DNA from: JBGSUZ01 sp043770095
Lineage (GTDB): Bacteria > Bacillota > Clostridia > Peptostreptococcales > Acidaminobacteraceae
Assembly (NCBI GenBank): GCA_043770095.1
Contig: JAYVIR010000095.1
Location: 1 to 11,912 of the forward strand
Direction: 5' to 3'
Length of the DNA stretch: 11,912 nucleotides
This document shows, one piece after another, positions 9,001 to 11,912 of this stretch (the stretch's first letter is position 1; the number at the start of each line of letters is the position of its first letter). The position numbers and the translations under genes are program-made. The notes under the pieces were generated by a model, which did not search any database, was not told the DNA's origin, and worked only from the letters and a program-made list of their open reading frames with translations.

Positions 9001-10758
9001 GAGAAATTGCTTGCTTTAACAGGAGACAAAAAAGCGCTATTGCCGCTAGACTTTCAGGCTTCCAATAAATTTCTAGGAGACTCCGGGCTATCAGAACGTC
9101 ACCCATTCTTTGAGATGATGGCGCACTCTTATCATGCGGAAATGCTGAAACAAGAAACCAATATCTTGGAGGTAGAAAAGGAAATCAATGAGCGCTTTAA
9201 AAAGGCTAGGGCTTCTAGGGTCACTACTTTTGGAGAAAAACTTGTACCAGCTGATGAGCGCATATTCAACTACCTCAATTCAGGACAAGCGGAGAGAGAA
9301 TTGATGATAGAAAACATGACGACGGAAGAGATTGACGCTGCTGAATTTACCGACGCTCTATTCCGTGAGATGTACGAAAAGGGAGTGACTGATGAAATGA
9401 TTGGCGGATCACGCTTTGTTGGAAAATATGTGCCACATATTGCGAGAGGATTTTTTGAGGGACTACGGGAGGCAGGATTTAAGCAGGCAATAGTGGAGCT
9501 ATTTGAAAATGCTGATTATAACGAGAAAGTGTCACGCATTATATCCGGGCAAGCTACCAGCGAGATCTTAGCCTACCGCAAATTCTTCCGTTTCAAACTG
9601 AAAAGAACAGGAGAGGGAAATCCGTCCAAGAATGTAGCCAAGGCCACCATGATCTATGCTAGGGCTTTTCACAAGAAGCAGGCCATTGACGCTATTCGCC
9701 CTAAAGTAATGATTTACATGCAGGCTTTTGAGAAATTTGAGGAAACTGAAAAAGGATTGAAAAAGGATAGCGAGTTGCAAAAATTCGTCAAAGAGTGGCT
9801 TAACGCTAAAGCAGGCAGGACTAGCGACTTGGGAGGACTTATTCCACAACACTCTCTAGCAGAGCAGACTATAAAATTCTTTGTCAATTTTACTCGTATT
9901 CTTGACTTGGGACTTTCAATCGCTGCGCCAATATCCAATATCGGTGAGCAGGGAATGAACTATGTTATGCTCGGAGCTAAAAAACAGGCGCTCGGAATAA
10001 AGAGAATGTATAGCCGTAAAGGACGCTTGATGTTGAAAAACTACAAAAACTTCACTGGTAAAGGAGCTTTCTCTAGTATCAACGAGGCTGAAAAGAACAT
10101 AGCGGATAAAACAAAACAAATACTATTCGTATTTTTCCGTGACGCACAGGTGAGAGCCAATAAGCAATTCTTGCTCGCCTCTATCACTGATGAGGAATGG
10201 CAAAGTGAGAAAATATCTGATAAGCGCTTGGCAGAAATTAAGGTCGATATGGGACGATGGCGTGTAATAGATGACGCTGGCTCAATTATCGGCAAGACGG
10301 CAGTGGGAGAAGCCGTGCTTCAATACAAATCATGGGCAACCATGATCGCACGGACTACTTTTTCCAACCTTATTGATATTAAGCAAAACCCTAGCCTATG
10401 GAGAGGACAGCAGGGAGCAGAACTGGGCAGAGCCTTTATTGTGCTAAGTGTGTTGGCGCTGATTGTCGGAAGCATTATAGGAGGAGAAGAAGATGAGAAG
10501 AGCGCCACGGGAAAAGCTATTTCCAAGGCATTGAGGGATATGATGTCGGCCACCGGAGCTGTAACGCCTACATTCTGGCTAGGAGTGCCTAGGAGCGTCA
10601 GTTTTCTCTACAATGGATCTATCTTTCCTAGCGTGCTACTCGGATTGAAGCAGTTGATACATGGTGAGAGATACCAAAAGGACGACTCGTTAAAAGGCGT
10701 TAAGACGCTAGAAAAGGTATTCACTCCGTCAGTTTATAAACAATTTATCGATAAATAA
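1..10758 (+). CDS. Giant phage polyvalent protein: two DNA methyltransferases, SNF2-like helicase, zincin-like peptidase (DarB-like), 5' partial
   Basis: This is a single uninterrupted frame ending in TAA at 10756-10758. There is an ATG at 31, giving 3575 residues, but the frame has no stop back to base 1. The best purine-rich stretch (GAGGG, 13-17) lies too far from that ATG to be a convincing ribosome site, so the true start is probably upstream of the window. Visible parts, numbered from that Met: hydrophobic N-terminus (51-82 and an E-x3-E-x2-Q helix at 170-177), helical repeats (255-379), winged helix (559-613), permuted methyltransferase (DLPY 647-650, DAFAGSG 806-812), GNAT-like motif RGKG (930-933), second methyltransferase (EPSAGIG 1258-1264, NPPF 1327-1330), helicase (GKT 1787-1789, DEVH 1938-1941, SAT 2001-2003, GRVWRQG 2292-2298), HEIRH (2622-2626) and a hydrophobic C-terminus with a membrane segment near 3466-3485. 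Known DarB-like polyvalent proteins combine methylase and helicase domains and are injected with phage DNA to block restriction. That role here is an inference. The domain calls for methylases and helicase are firm; the others are weaker. Confidence 0.9.
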   Translation, partial: NVIKEGIGRDMETFGKGIEETMKWQSSQDKDQEAIIPEISTIRDENGKIDIKKMLDYRVALTYGASAIGSMIPGFAMMAATKNPKAFGVAMGLQEKGDAFTQYTEELAAKKGIDVSKLSDDDIKKLDFSSDVYGAISYKLENLLPNKAFSSMFKSATGQGLLRKIAIELPKTFGENAVIEALGEGSQKLSQNIIGVVQGSRSFEDIMEGVADEAYAGGIGSAPFSVMEIAGKQVNPNIVPIENASKQPKEEEKQPAPSNEEATRTLVETIATGEKKEVKKAVENASEEDLAQATTYLEKALEMADEDVKPSIQKLVDEYKSVVDDRKMAKNDALSKVIAGEDVEAIIDGLPKGEKAKVIETIEKAASVEDISPEAKASIAKATEKIAEVRTNQEKIETEKAILLEKKKQAETPEEKKAVQAQIDEVDKVRKPEYAPKKEEAPVKTEDVEVLEDKLTKLKKDRDTLSGRALDVVEREIVNTMDKIKAAKKPKTKDISDGKTVEIIEKEDGSFAVKEENKNFDFKTYYDTWKRGSRDISKKSFENWAMSVIPQEHFDEAMSLYDDFSKNKTQKEKVIEAISGKEKTIKEIAEETKILEPNVRRILGVGAKEGVFERLEKGVYVLSKDGVDTAWVEVGNAIDILPKLVSEGKKFDSIYSDLPYRSGGNIGGNRPLGYSDITPEEYAEKIVPNFVKLSRNEDTPIIHIMTSGKSSATQAKKYNAAIANNPNLKLVAVGEYVKLRPNGKVSNMGKYDMPAEIVYIYNQSGNNPKNIPATFNVRALDPKFVNGKNNYKTQKAIELVDRLINYTSQPGEHLLDAFAGSGMFAARAVEQGRKATTIEINENVVKERVVPNIKGALSNENNSLFEVDESGKVKLDRTSDGKGRLVKEMNEKELKKSGLGVEAMGYGNSADVFFINGKPAIAMSWIDEGLAGFSVAEEYRGKGLSDAFLKELIMSDPFRQLDVVDANDGMLNLLKRVGTVTEMDGAGIVRVIIGEETTKISESKNHTKEEFYLADIEKLAKKYGDDPKYSVYKGDDRFYSHIANDHFDELDEETQRWLEFEAHGIDFESPTKPQYRGFANADEFSSGTTDVHAGQIFLLRENVDLARQEDLTQKPKESVIPNNKQTYGKNKSETIPDAGNIPTGDDLGGGSQATSETSGYDRATMLAQSGDGLGASGSDGARLSKRDRQNINEQVETLLESKEFSANPDDYTQEERAMMSMYSGAGGKESVGGDGVGLLNEYYTPQIVIDKMWQIAKSLNATIETAFEPSAGIGKIMGSAPVGIQMDGAEISKVSGTVAKILNPNSNITIGDFQELFFDKTTNKKKTPKQYDLLIGNPPFGVRGGFLKGKGEESKIGRMEEYFIKRGLDMTVEGGYLVYVVNSSFLQTKISHGKEKIAEIGKLVAAYRLPEKSFEDTSIGTDIVVFKKEKAVDISEEFSRYQNIISDGYFGLKNKASILGEVKFRKNRFGKDESYVSGSLEEAMERLVVRENAAKSASTPKQSPIKIDKQKNVAKSSKKTIANTAKNDIFAVLPKKDAHKLVHKEQNISNKEATATEIEMLKKINRDMSVENPTEEEKGLLNFEKGQYYPDAIYFSGNIYEKIEKLKASKDYVIDMIGEERYNRQMQGLEKVLPKEISIEDIVFDPIDRHVANLMAENDDGEPVKIMDLFLKYLRDNKVALSPRVGKYDIQKYVRGENFSPGTKPIVAEIKADSKRLFNYYLVNILDKANQAKITEKYNREKNGYVRPDYSKIPVVITEMIKQFRGMDFKMSQTQKEGVGFLVNKGSGLIAYGVGVGKTHTLAIATKANMDKGWTKRPLFIVPNATIEETWIKTLHEMFPNITINNLSGLQAPVVRKLKKERGEVTEWIKDGEMTVISHKGILRLGFKEEELVEAAGNLNDAIWIEDTSTKRKSEEKKGGVEEILGRAQKFITDVMLSDLGIDHISVDEVHNFRKIFQGAKAEKDENGVEAKNKRFTKVIGGTPAKQAQQLFLISQHIQKKNNNRNVFLASATPYENQATEVYNILSLIARDRMKEMGILNINDFFATYSSFIVEKDRSLTGEWINREKMIGWSNLHSLQKLVTEFMDFQEDETLVRPEKKVFTPHLQMSEKQEENSIKIQNIVLGIKDIADDGAISTKEKPEDGAFLKASMYAISNSVSPYFIEEFTSKRPDAKELMSQSPKLQYALETAKAIRDSKETKGLGIFIYMGKQGVSYHPMLSAHFAKELGYKPEEVAHISGSGKNAISDEEKENIKRRFNSGDIKILFGGDQTKEGIDLQKNGFVTINVALGWNPTEITQTGGRVWRQGNRRNFVLEIFPLVENSGDAMMYNKFEEKSGRINQLNNASGKSVDIGEVDASEKKLSLLTNPEDKAKLQIEANKVDLTNEKILLESEAHEIGRLLSDKVNYKNQVDYYVGISKEEWRTAEQRKEYKKEAKKWQTKLDRVVERTTKIGVDLSTEVLRLENEIDAIDKKIAAIDETYPGLLEKFTNEYREMVKSRKSIPEHVEEIKSTFTELREFSDEELAQMKLDKIKEVESRRTKGVPAMQIMDKFSDRVDKILSTELVTELVQQTMEEVNPHIREALQIKTFRKILSDLGGNGLESAGQYDWEDLVVRLSRAVTAEEFVAALKHEIRHHAFNFMSTEDRVKVIAWYKSLSENQLVEIYGSKKMLNQYRETYSKYENYERSMADETVNQMFDRGGLKMESWIVKIYNDIIELFAYIFTKIFNKGIELNKAKIGSKEIIGLYADVFSQIGGQQFAVSQGRLAEIIEVGGRPGMLSITANDFITEEHYGDNKFVSQSLKKDQVVMKDGKLQMANLFKKVWVDMYGTTPPAFSSLTGEKIARSMTKRSFTLGKRYGSKITKQNISSIRSEIKKYVIKKLPIAARGKLVREISNAKNKEDVEIIIKKVDAMVAEIVKMKTLRKQAMAIIRTKNIQKDANLRKAMELPPIRKMNEEQLKLYIQTLSQYQKDDTFLSQRAIETSKFTEIGEVKTIREAREKLLALTGDKKALLPLDFQASNKFLGDSGLSERHPFFEMMAHSYHAEMLKQETNILEVEKEINERFKKARASRVTTFGEKLVPADERIFNYLNSGQAERELMIENMTTEEIDAAEFTDALFREMYEKGVTDEMIGGSRFVGKYVPHIARGFFEGLREAGFKQAIVELFENADYNEKVSRIISGQATSEILAYRKFFRFKLKRTGEGNPSKNVAKATMIYARAFHKKQAIDAIRPKVMIYMQAFEKFEETEKGLKKDSELQKFVKEWLNAKAGRTSDLGGLIPQHSLAEQTIKFFVNFTRILDLGLSIAAPISNIGEQGMNYVMLGAKKQALGIKRMYSRKGRLMLKNYKNFTGKGAFSSINEAEKNIADKTKQILFVFFRDAQVRANKQFLLASITDEEWQSEKISDKRLAEIKVDMGRWRVIDDAGSIIGKTAVGEAVLQYKSWATMIARTTFSNLIDIKQNPSLWRGQQGAELGRAFIVLSVLALIVGSIIGGEEDEKSATGKAISKALRDMMSATGAVTPTFWLGVPRSVSFLYNGSIFPSVLLGLKQLIHGERYQKDDSLKGVKTLEKVFTPSVYKQFIDK
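793..1167 (+). repeat. Diverged tandem protein repeat of about 57 residues within the giant protein
   Basis: Residues 255-312 and 323-379 align by eye over almost their whole length with at most one gap: TLVETIATGE matches ALSKVIAGE, and both copies end in a lysine/glutamate-rich helix finishing in YKSV or IAEV. The units are charged and predicted helical, and they lie between the hydrophobic N-terminus and the winged-helix/methyltransferase block. A structural spacer is the likely role. The two copies are too diverged to be a recent DNA duplication, and the alignment was done by eye only. Confidence 0.45.
1705..1869 (+). other. Winged helix-turn-helix-like segment before the first methyltransferase
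   Basis: Residues 559-613 read as three short helices followed by a beta hairpin. The segment begins KEKVIEAIS, continues IKEIAEETKI and VRRILG, and ends in GVFERLEKGVYVL, the usual pattern of a winged helix ending in a glycine-turned wing. It directly abuts the permuted methyltransferase. It could give that domain DNA contacts or sequence preference. The fold is inferred from the residue pattern only. Confidence 0.5.
1879..2580 (+). other. Permuted amino-methyltransferase domain (N6-adenine/N4-cytosine, beta-type order)
   Basis: The catalytic motif IV comes first, as SDLPY (D647-L-P-Y650) after a hydrophobic strand (FDSIYS). The AdoMet-binding motif I comes about 156 residues later, as LLDAFAGSG (804-812), followed by the acidic end of strand 2 (TTIEI, E829). 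This order (IV before I) is that of the N6_N4_Mtase family, which methylates exocyclic amino groups of adenine or cytosine. The motif is DLPY rather than the usual DPPY/NPPY/SPPY; the Asp and the Pro-Tyr are kept, so activity remains plausible. Target sequence and base cannot be read from the sequence. Confidence 0.8.
2623..2985 (+). other. GNAT-like acetyltransferase segment
   Basis: Residues about 865-985 contain NGKPAIAMSW, then GFSVAEEYRGKGLSDAFL, then VDANDGMLNLLKRVG. The R930-G-K-G933 stretch on a strand-loop-helix matches the acetyl-CoA pyrophosphate-binding motif A of the GNAT family (Q/R-x-x-G-x-G/A). The later N-x-x-x-L-L-x-R-x-G stretch resembles the family's C-terminal helix. It sits between the two methyltransferases. 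A substrate cannot be proposed. The domain may be degenerate, as the N-terminal GNAT strands are hard to identify. Confidence 0.5.
3703..4320 (+). other. Second DNA methyltransferase domain (N6-adenine, DarB/type I-like order)
   Basis: The domain opens with LNEYYTP (T1234-P1235), the usual entry motif of N6-adenine methylases of this group. Motif I is FEPSAGIG (1257-1264), with an acidic strand-2 end (DGAEIS) and GDF before motif IV, IGNPPFG (NPPF 1327-1330). Further strands follow (GGYLVYVVNSSFL, TDIVVFKKE). Motif I precedes motif IV, so it is not permuted and belongs to a different class from the first methylase. All catalytic residues look intact. The reaction is AdoMet-dependent transfer to adenine N6; the recognition site is unknown. 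Confidence 0.85.
5293..7020 (+). other. SNF2/SF2-type helicase or translocase domains
   Basis: Motifs appear in superfamily 2 order: an upstream FKMSQTQKEGV helix (from 1759), Walker A YGVGVGKTH (K1788, T1789), Ia-like LFIVPNATIEETW, Walker B DEVH (1938-1941), motif III ASATPYEN (2000-2007), motif V FGGDQTKEGIDLQ (2257-2269) and motif VI QTGGRVWRQGNR (R2293, R2296). Both RecA-like lobes are therefore complete and ATP hydrolysis is expected. Just upstream, residues 1580-1596 hold a PDAIYFSGNIYEKI stretch that I associate with DarB-like methylase-helicase proteins. The likely job is moving on DNA with the adjacent methylase. A coiled coil (about 2330-2550) follows. Confidence 0.88.
7681..8268 (+). 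other. HExxH zincin-like metallopeptidase domain
   Basis: Residues 2620-2630 read LKHEIRHHAFN, containing a HExxH motif (H2622, E2623, H2626) on a predicted helix. About 55 residues on, a SMADETV stretch offers E2682 as the third zinc ligand, the spacing and A-D-E context seen in gluzincin-type peptidases. Peptidases of this kind are known in polyvalent phage proteins, where processing of the chain or attack on host proteins has been suggested. A hydrophobic helix (IIELFAYIFTKIF) lies just after it. Substrate unknown; activity is inferred from motif only. Confidence 0.6.
9883..10755 (+). other. Hydrophobic, membrane-active C-terminal region of the giant protein
   Basis: Residues about 3285-3575 alternate helices with hydrophobic runs. 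The strongest membrane candidate is AFIVLSVLALIVGSIIGG (3468-3485), flanked by an acidic EEDEK. Other hydrophobic stretches are LDLGLSIAAPISNIG (from 3291) and SIFPSVLLGLKQLI near the end. Long helical phage proteins of this kind often end in such regions, which I associate with virion-internal or ejected proteins. A role in crossing or anchoring in the host membrane during DNA entry is an inference. I cannot assign a named domain with certainty. Confidence 0.45.
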
Positions 10759-10788
10759 TTACAAGTTAGTGGGTATTAACTTGTAATT
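10743..10788. repeat. Two adjacent palindromes at the end of the giant gene
   Basis: ATTTATCGATAAAT (10743-10756) is a perfect 14-base palindrome that runs into the stop codon. Immediately after it, AATTACAAGTTA (10757-10768) pairs perfectly with TAACTTGTAATT (10777-10788) around an 8-base loop. The second could form an RNA hairpin, but its stem has only 2 G-C pairs in 12 and no run of T follows on either strand, so it is a weak terminator candidate at best. A protein-binding or mRNA-end-protecting role is equally possible. Confidence 0.6.
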
Positions 10789-10797
10789 TACTGGAAG

Positions 10798-10833
10798 TTG
10801 TTGAAAGTTAAAATGTGTTTTATAATATAAACA
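10798..10833 (+). promoter_or_regulatory. Candidate sigma70-type promoter for the lysin gene
   Basis: A perfect TATAAT lies at 10821-10826. A poor -35 match, TTGTTG (10798-10803), is 17 bases upstream; the better TTGAAA (10801-10806) is only 14 bases away, too close for a standard promoter. Transcription would start near 10833, leaving a leader of about 19 bases before the lysin ATG. In such AT-rich DNA a single TATAAT can arise by chance, so this is a moderate call supported mainly by its position in the only intergenic gap. Confidence 0.4.
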
Positions 10834-10851
10834 TAAAAAACAAACAAAATC

Positions 10852-11912
10852 ATGCGAGGAATTGACATTTCACATTACCAGAACGAAAAAGGAAAAATCA
10901 ATTGGCAAAAAGTCAAAAATGATGGCTATAATTTTGTCATTATCAAGGCCACTGAAAATACCAGTTGGGTTGATAAATACTTGAAATTAAACCAAAAAGA
11001 GGCTAGGGAAGCTGGCCTCTTGGTTGGTTATTATCACTTTGCCCGTGGAACAAACGCCCGGAAAGAAGCCGAGTGGTTTATGCATAATATCGGAGAATTA
11101 CAGGAGGGAGAAATCTTGGTGCTGGATTATGAAATCAACGTCTTATCTGATCCAGCCAAATGGTGCAGGGAATGGCTAGACATTGTGGAGGCAAAAATGG
11201 GTTTTAAGCCGCTTCTATATGCCTACCACTCTCAATTGGTCAAATATAACTGGAAAGCGGTGTGTAGTGGCAATTTTGGGCTCTGGGGAGCTCGCTACGG
11301 ACTACAAGAGCAACAACCGAATATAAAATATATGCCCAGTATTGCATGCTGGCCGTTTTTGGCTATTTGGCAATATTCATCACGGGGAAGAGTGGCAGGA
11401 ATTACGGGAGATGTTGATTTAAACACTACCACCATGGGGATAGACACGCTGAAAAAATATGGAAAACCCAAGGGGGAAGTCATTATTGAGCCTCCAACAC
11501 CAGAAGAATATAAAATTTATAACCAGCAAGACTATGCTGGCATAAAATTTGGAAGTAAAAAAGTATCTGATATAGGCACTTATGGCTGTAAATTGTGCTG
11601 CGTGGCTATAATGTTACAGAAAGACCCAATAGAGGTAGATAAGTTGCTAGTGGCCGGAGGAGCTTATTTTGGAAGCCATGGAGACATGCTGGACGACGTT
11701 TCTATCGCTAGAATTTTTGGCTGGGAATATTTTGGAGTGGAAACTAATATAAATAAAGCGCCTGATTGGTCGCCAACCATGAAAGAGGTTGATTTTAGTG
11801 TTGCTCCTGGAAAGCAACAGCATTTTGTAGTGCGCATTATTAGACCGGACGGATCTAGGTGTATTTATGACCCGTATGGCGGAGTGGAAAGAAAAATCAA
11901 TCACTATGAGTT
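10852..11912 (+). CDS. Bifunctional phage lysin: GH25 muramidase plus C39-like cysteine peptidase, 3' partial
   Basis: The frame is open from ATG 10852 to the window end (353 codons and two bases), so the C-terminus is missing. Residues 1-200 are a glycoside hydrolase family 25 lysozyme, which cuts the N-acetylmuramic acid-N-acetylglucosamine bond of peptidoglycan. The signs are RGIDISHYQ at the start (D5), LDYEIN with catalytic-pair candidates D92 and E94, and IWQYSS followed by GDVDLN (D189). A proline-rich linker (PPTPEEY) follows. Residues about 225-353 look like a papain-fold C39-type peptidase: GTYGCKLCCVAIM (C246), HFVVRI (H324) and YDPYGG (D340) supply a candidate Cys-His-Asp triad. 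No signal peptide is present, as expected for a holin-dependent endolysin or virion lysin. The start is fixed by the conserved DIS motif five residues in; no Shine-Dalgarno sequence precedes it. GH25 is firm; the second domain is less certain. Confidence 0.9.
   Translation, partial: MRGIDISHYQNEKGKINWQKVKNDGYNFVIIKATENTSWVDKYLKLNQKEAREAGLLVGYYHFARGTNARKEAEWFMHNIGELQEGEILVLDYEINVLSDPAKWCREWLDIVEAKMGFKPLLYAYHSQLVKYNWKAVCSGNFGLWGARYGLQEQQPNIKYMPSIACWPFLAIWQYSSRGRVAGITGDVDLNTTTMGIDTLKKYGKPKGEVIIEPPTPEEYKIYNQQDYAGIKFGSKKVSDIGTYGCKLCCVAIMLQKDPIEVDKLLVAGGAYFGSHGDMLDDVSIARIFGWEYFGVETNINKAPDWSPTMKEVDFSVAPGKQQHFVVRIIRPDGSRCIYDPYGGVERKINHYE

Noticed and set aside
396..9938. Many minus-strand open frames of 60-190 codons across the giant gene
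   Set aside because: All lie inside a coherent + strand reading frame with recognisable domains. Their translations are low-complexity, rich in Ser, Phe, Leu and Ile, and show no motif, as expected for frames antisense to Lys/Glu/Ile-rich coding sequence.
1..10758. Stop-codon recoding or programmed frameshift to build the long chain
   Set aside because: The frame contains no internal TAA, TAG or TGA, and the domains follow each other in one frame, so no recoding needs to be invoked.
10757..10800. Rho-independent terminator after the giant gene
   Set aside because: The hairpin is perfect but has only 2 G-C pairs in 12 and is followed by TACTGG instead of a T run, so I list it as a repeat and not as a terminator.
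11295..11904. Two minus-strand frames (11295-11483 and 11647-11904) opposite the lysin
   Set aside because: They overlap the GH25 and C39-like coding sequence, whose catalytic motifs are intact on the + strand, and show no recognisable features of their own.
1..11912. CRISPR array, tRNA or insertion sequence
   Set aside because: I saw no regularly spaced direct repeats, no cloverleaf-like segment and no transposase frame or terminal inverted repeats; almost the whole window is coding.

Overview
The window holds two co-directional protein-coding genes on the + strand, and both run off the window: a very large one open at its 5' end (1-10758) and a second one cut at its 3' end (10852-11912). 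A 93-base intergenic gap between them carries the only visible regulatory structure. The content points to a tailed phage or prophage. The evidence is a giant multi-domain 'polyvalent' protein of the type phages carry (DNA methylases, helicase, peptidase-like and membrane-active parts in one chain), followed by a cell-wall lysin. The DNA is AT-rich, with frequent ATA, AGA and GGA codons. The giant frame uses none of the three standard stop codons before its terminal TAA, so nothing here suggests stop-codon recoding. The host cannot be named from this sequence. A GH25 muramidase requires a peptidoglycan-bearing host and does not narrow it further.

Layout of the giant protein (residue numbers count from the ATG at 31; the frame is open upstream of it): hydrophobic, glycine/alanine-rich N-terminal region (about 1-230); charged helical region with a diverged tandem repeat (about 240-500); winged-helix-like segment (about 559-613); circularly permuted DNA methyltransferase with motif IV DLPY before motif I DAFAGSG (about 617-850); GNAT-like acetyltransferase segment (about 865-985); unassigned segment and Gly/Ser-rich linker (about 1000-1200); second methyltransferase with FEPSAGIG and NPPF (about 1225-1430); a region typical of DarB-like proteins (about 1560-1750); SNF2/SF2-type helicase (about 1751-2330); coiled coil (about 2330-2550); HExxH zincin-like peptidase (about 2551-2746); long helical region (2750-3280); and a hydrophobic C-terminal region (about 3285-3575).

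The architecture best matches the DarB-like/polyvalent proteins (phage P1 DarB is the classic case), which are packaged in the virion, enter the cell with the genome and protect it from host restriction. That role is inferred from family knowledge, not shown by this sequence. The downstream gene encodes an N-terminal GH25 lysozyme joined by a proline-rich linker to a C39-like cysteine peptidase domain. It is best read as an endolysin or virion lysin with two possible cutting activities. It appears to have its own TATAAT promoter and a short A-rich leader with no Shine-Dalgarno sequence, and two adjacent palindromes lie at the end of the giant gene.
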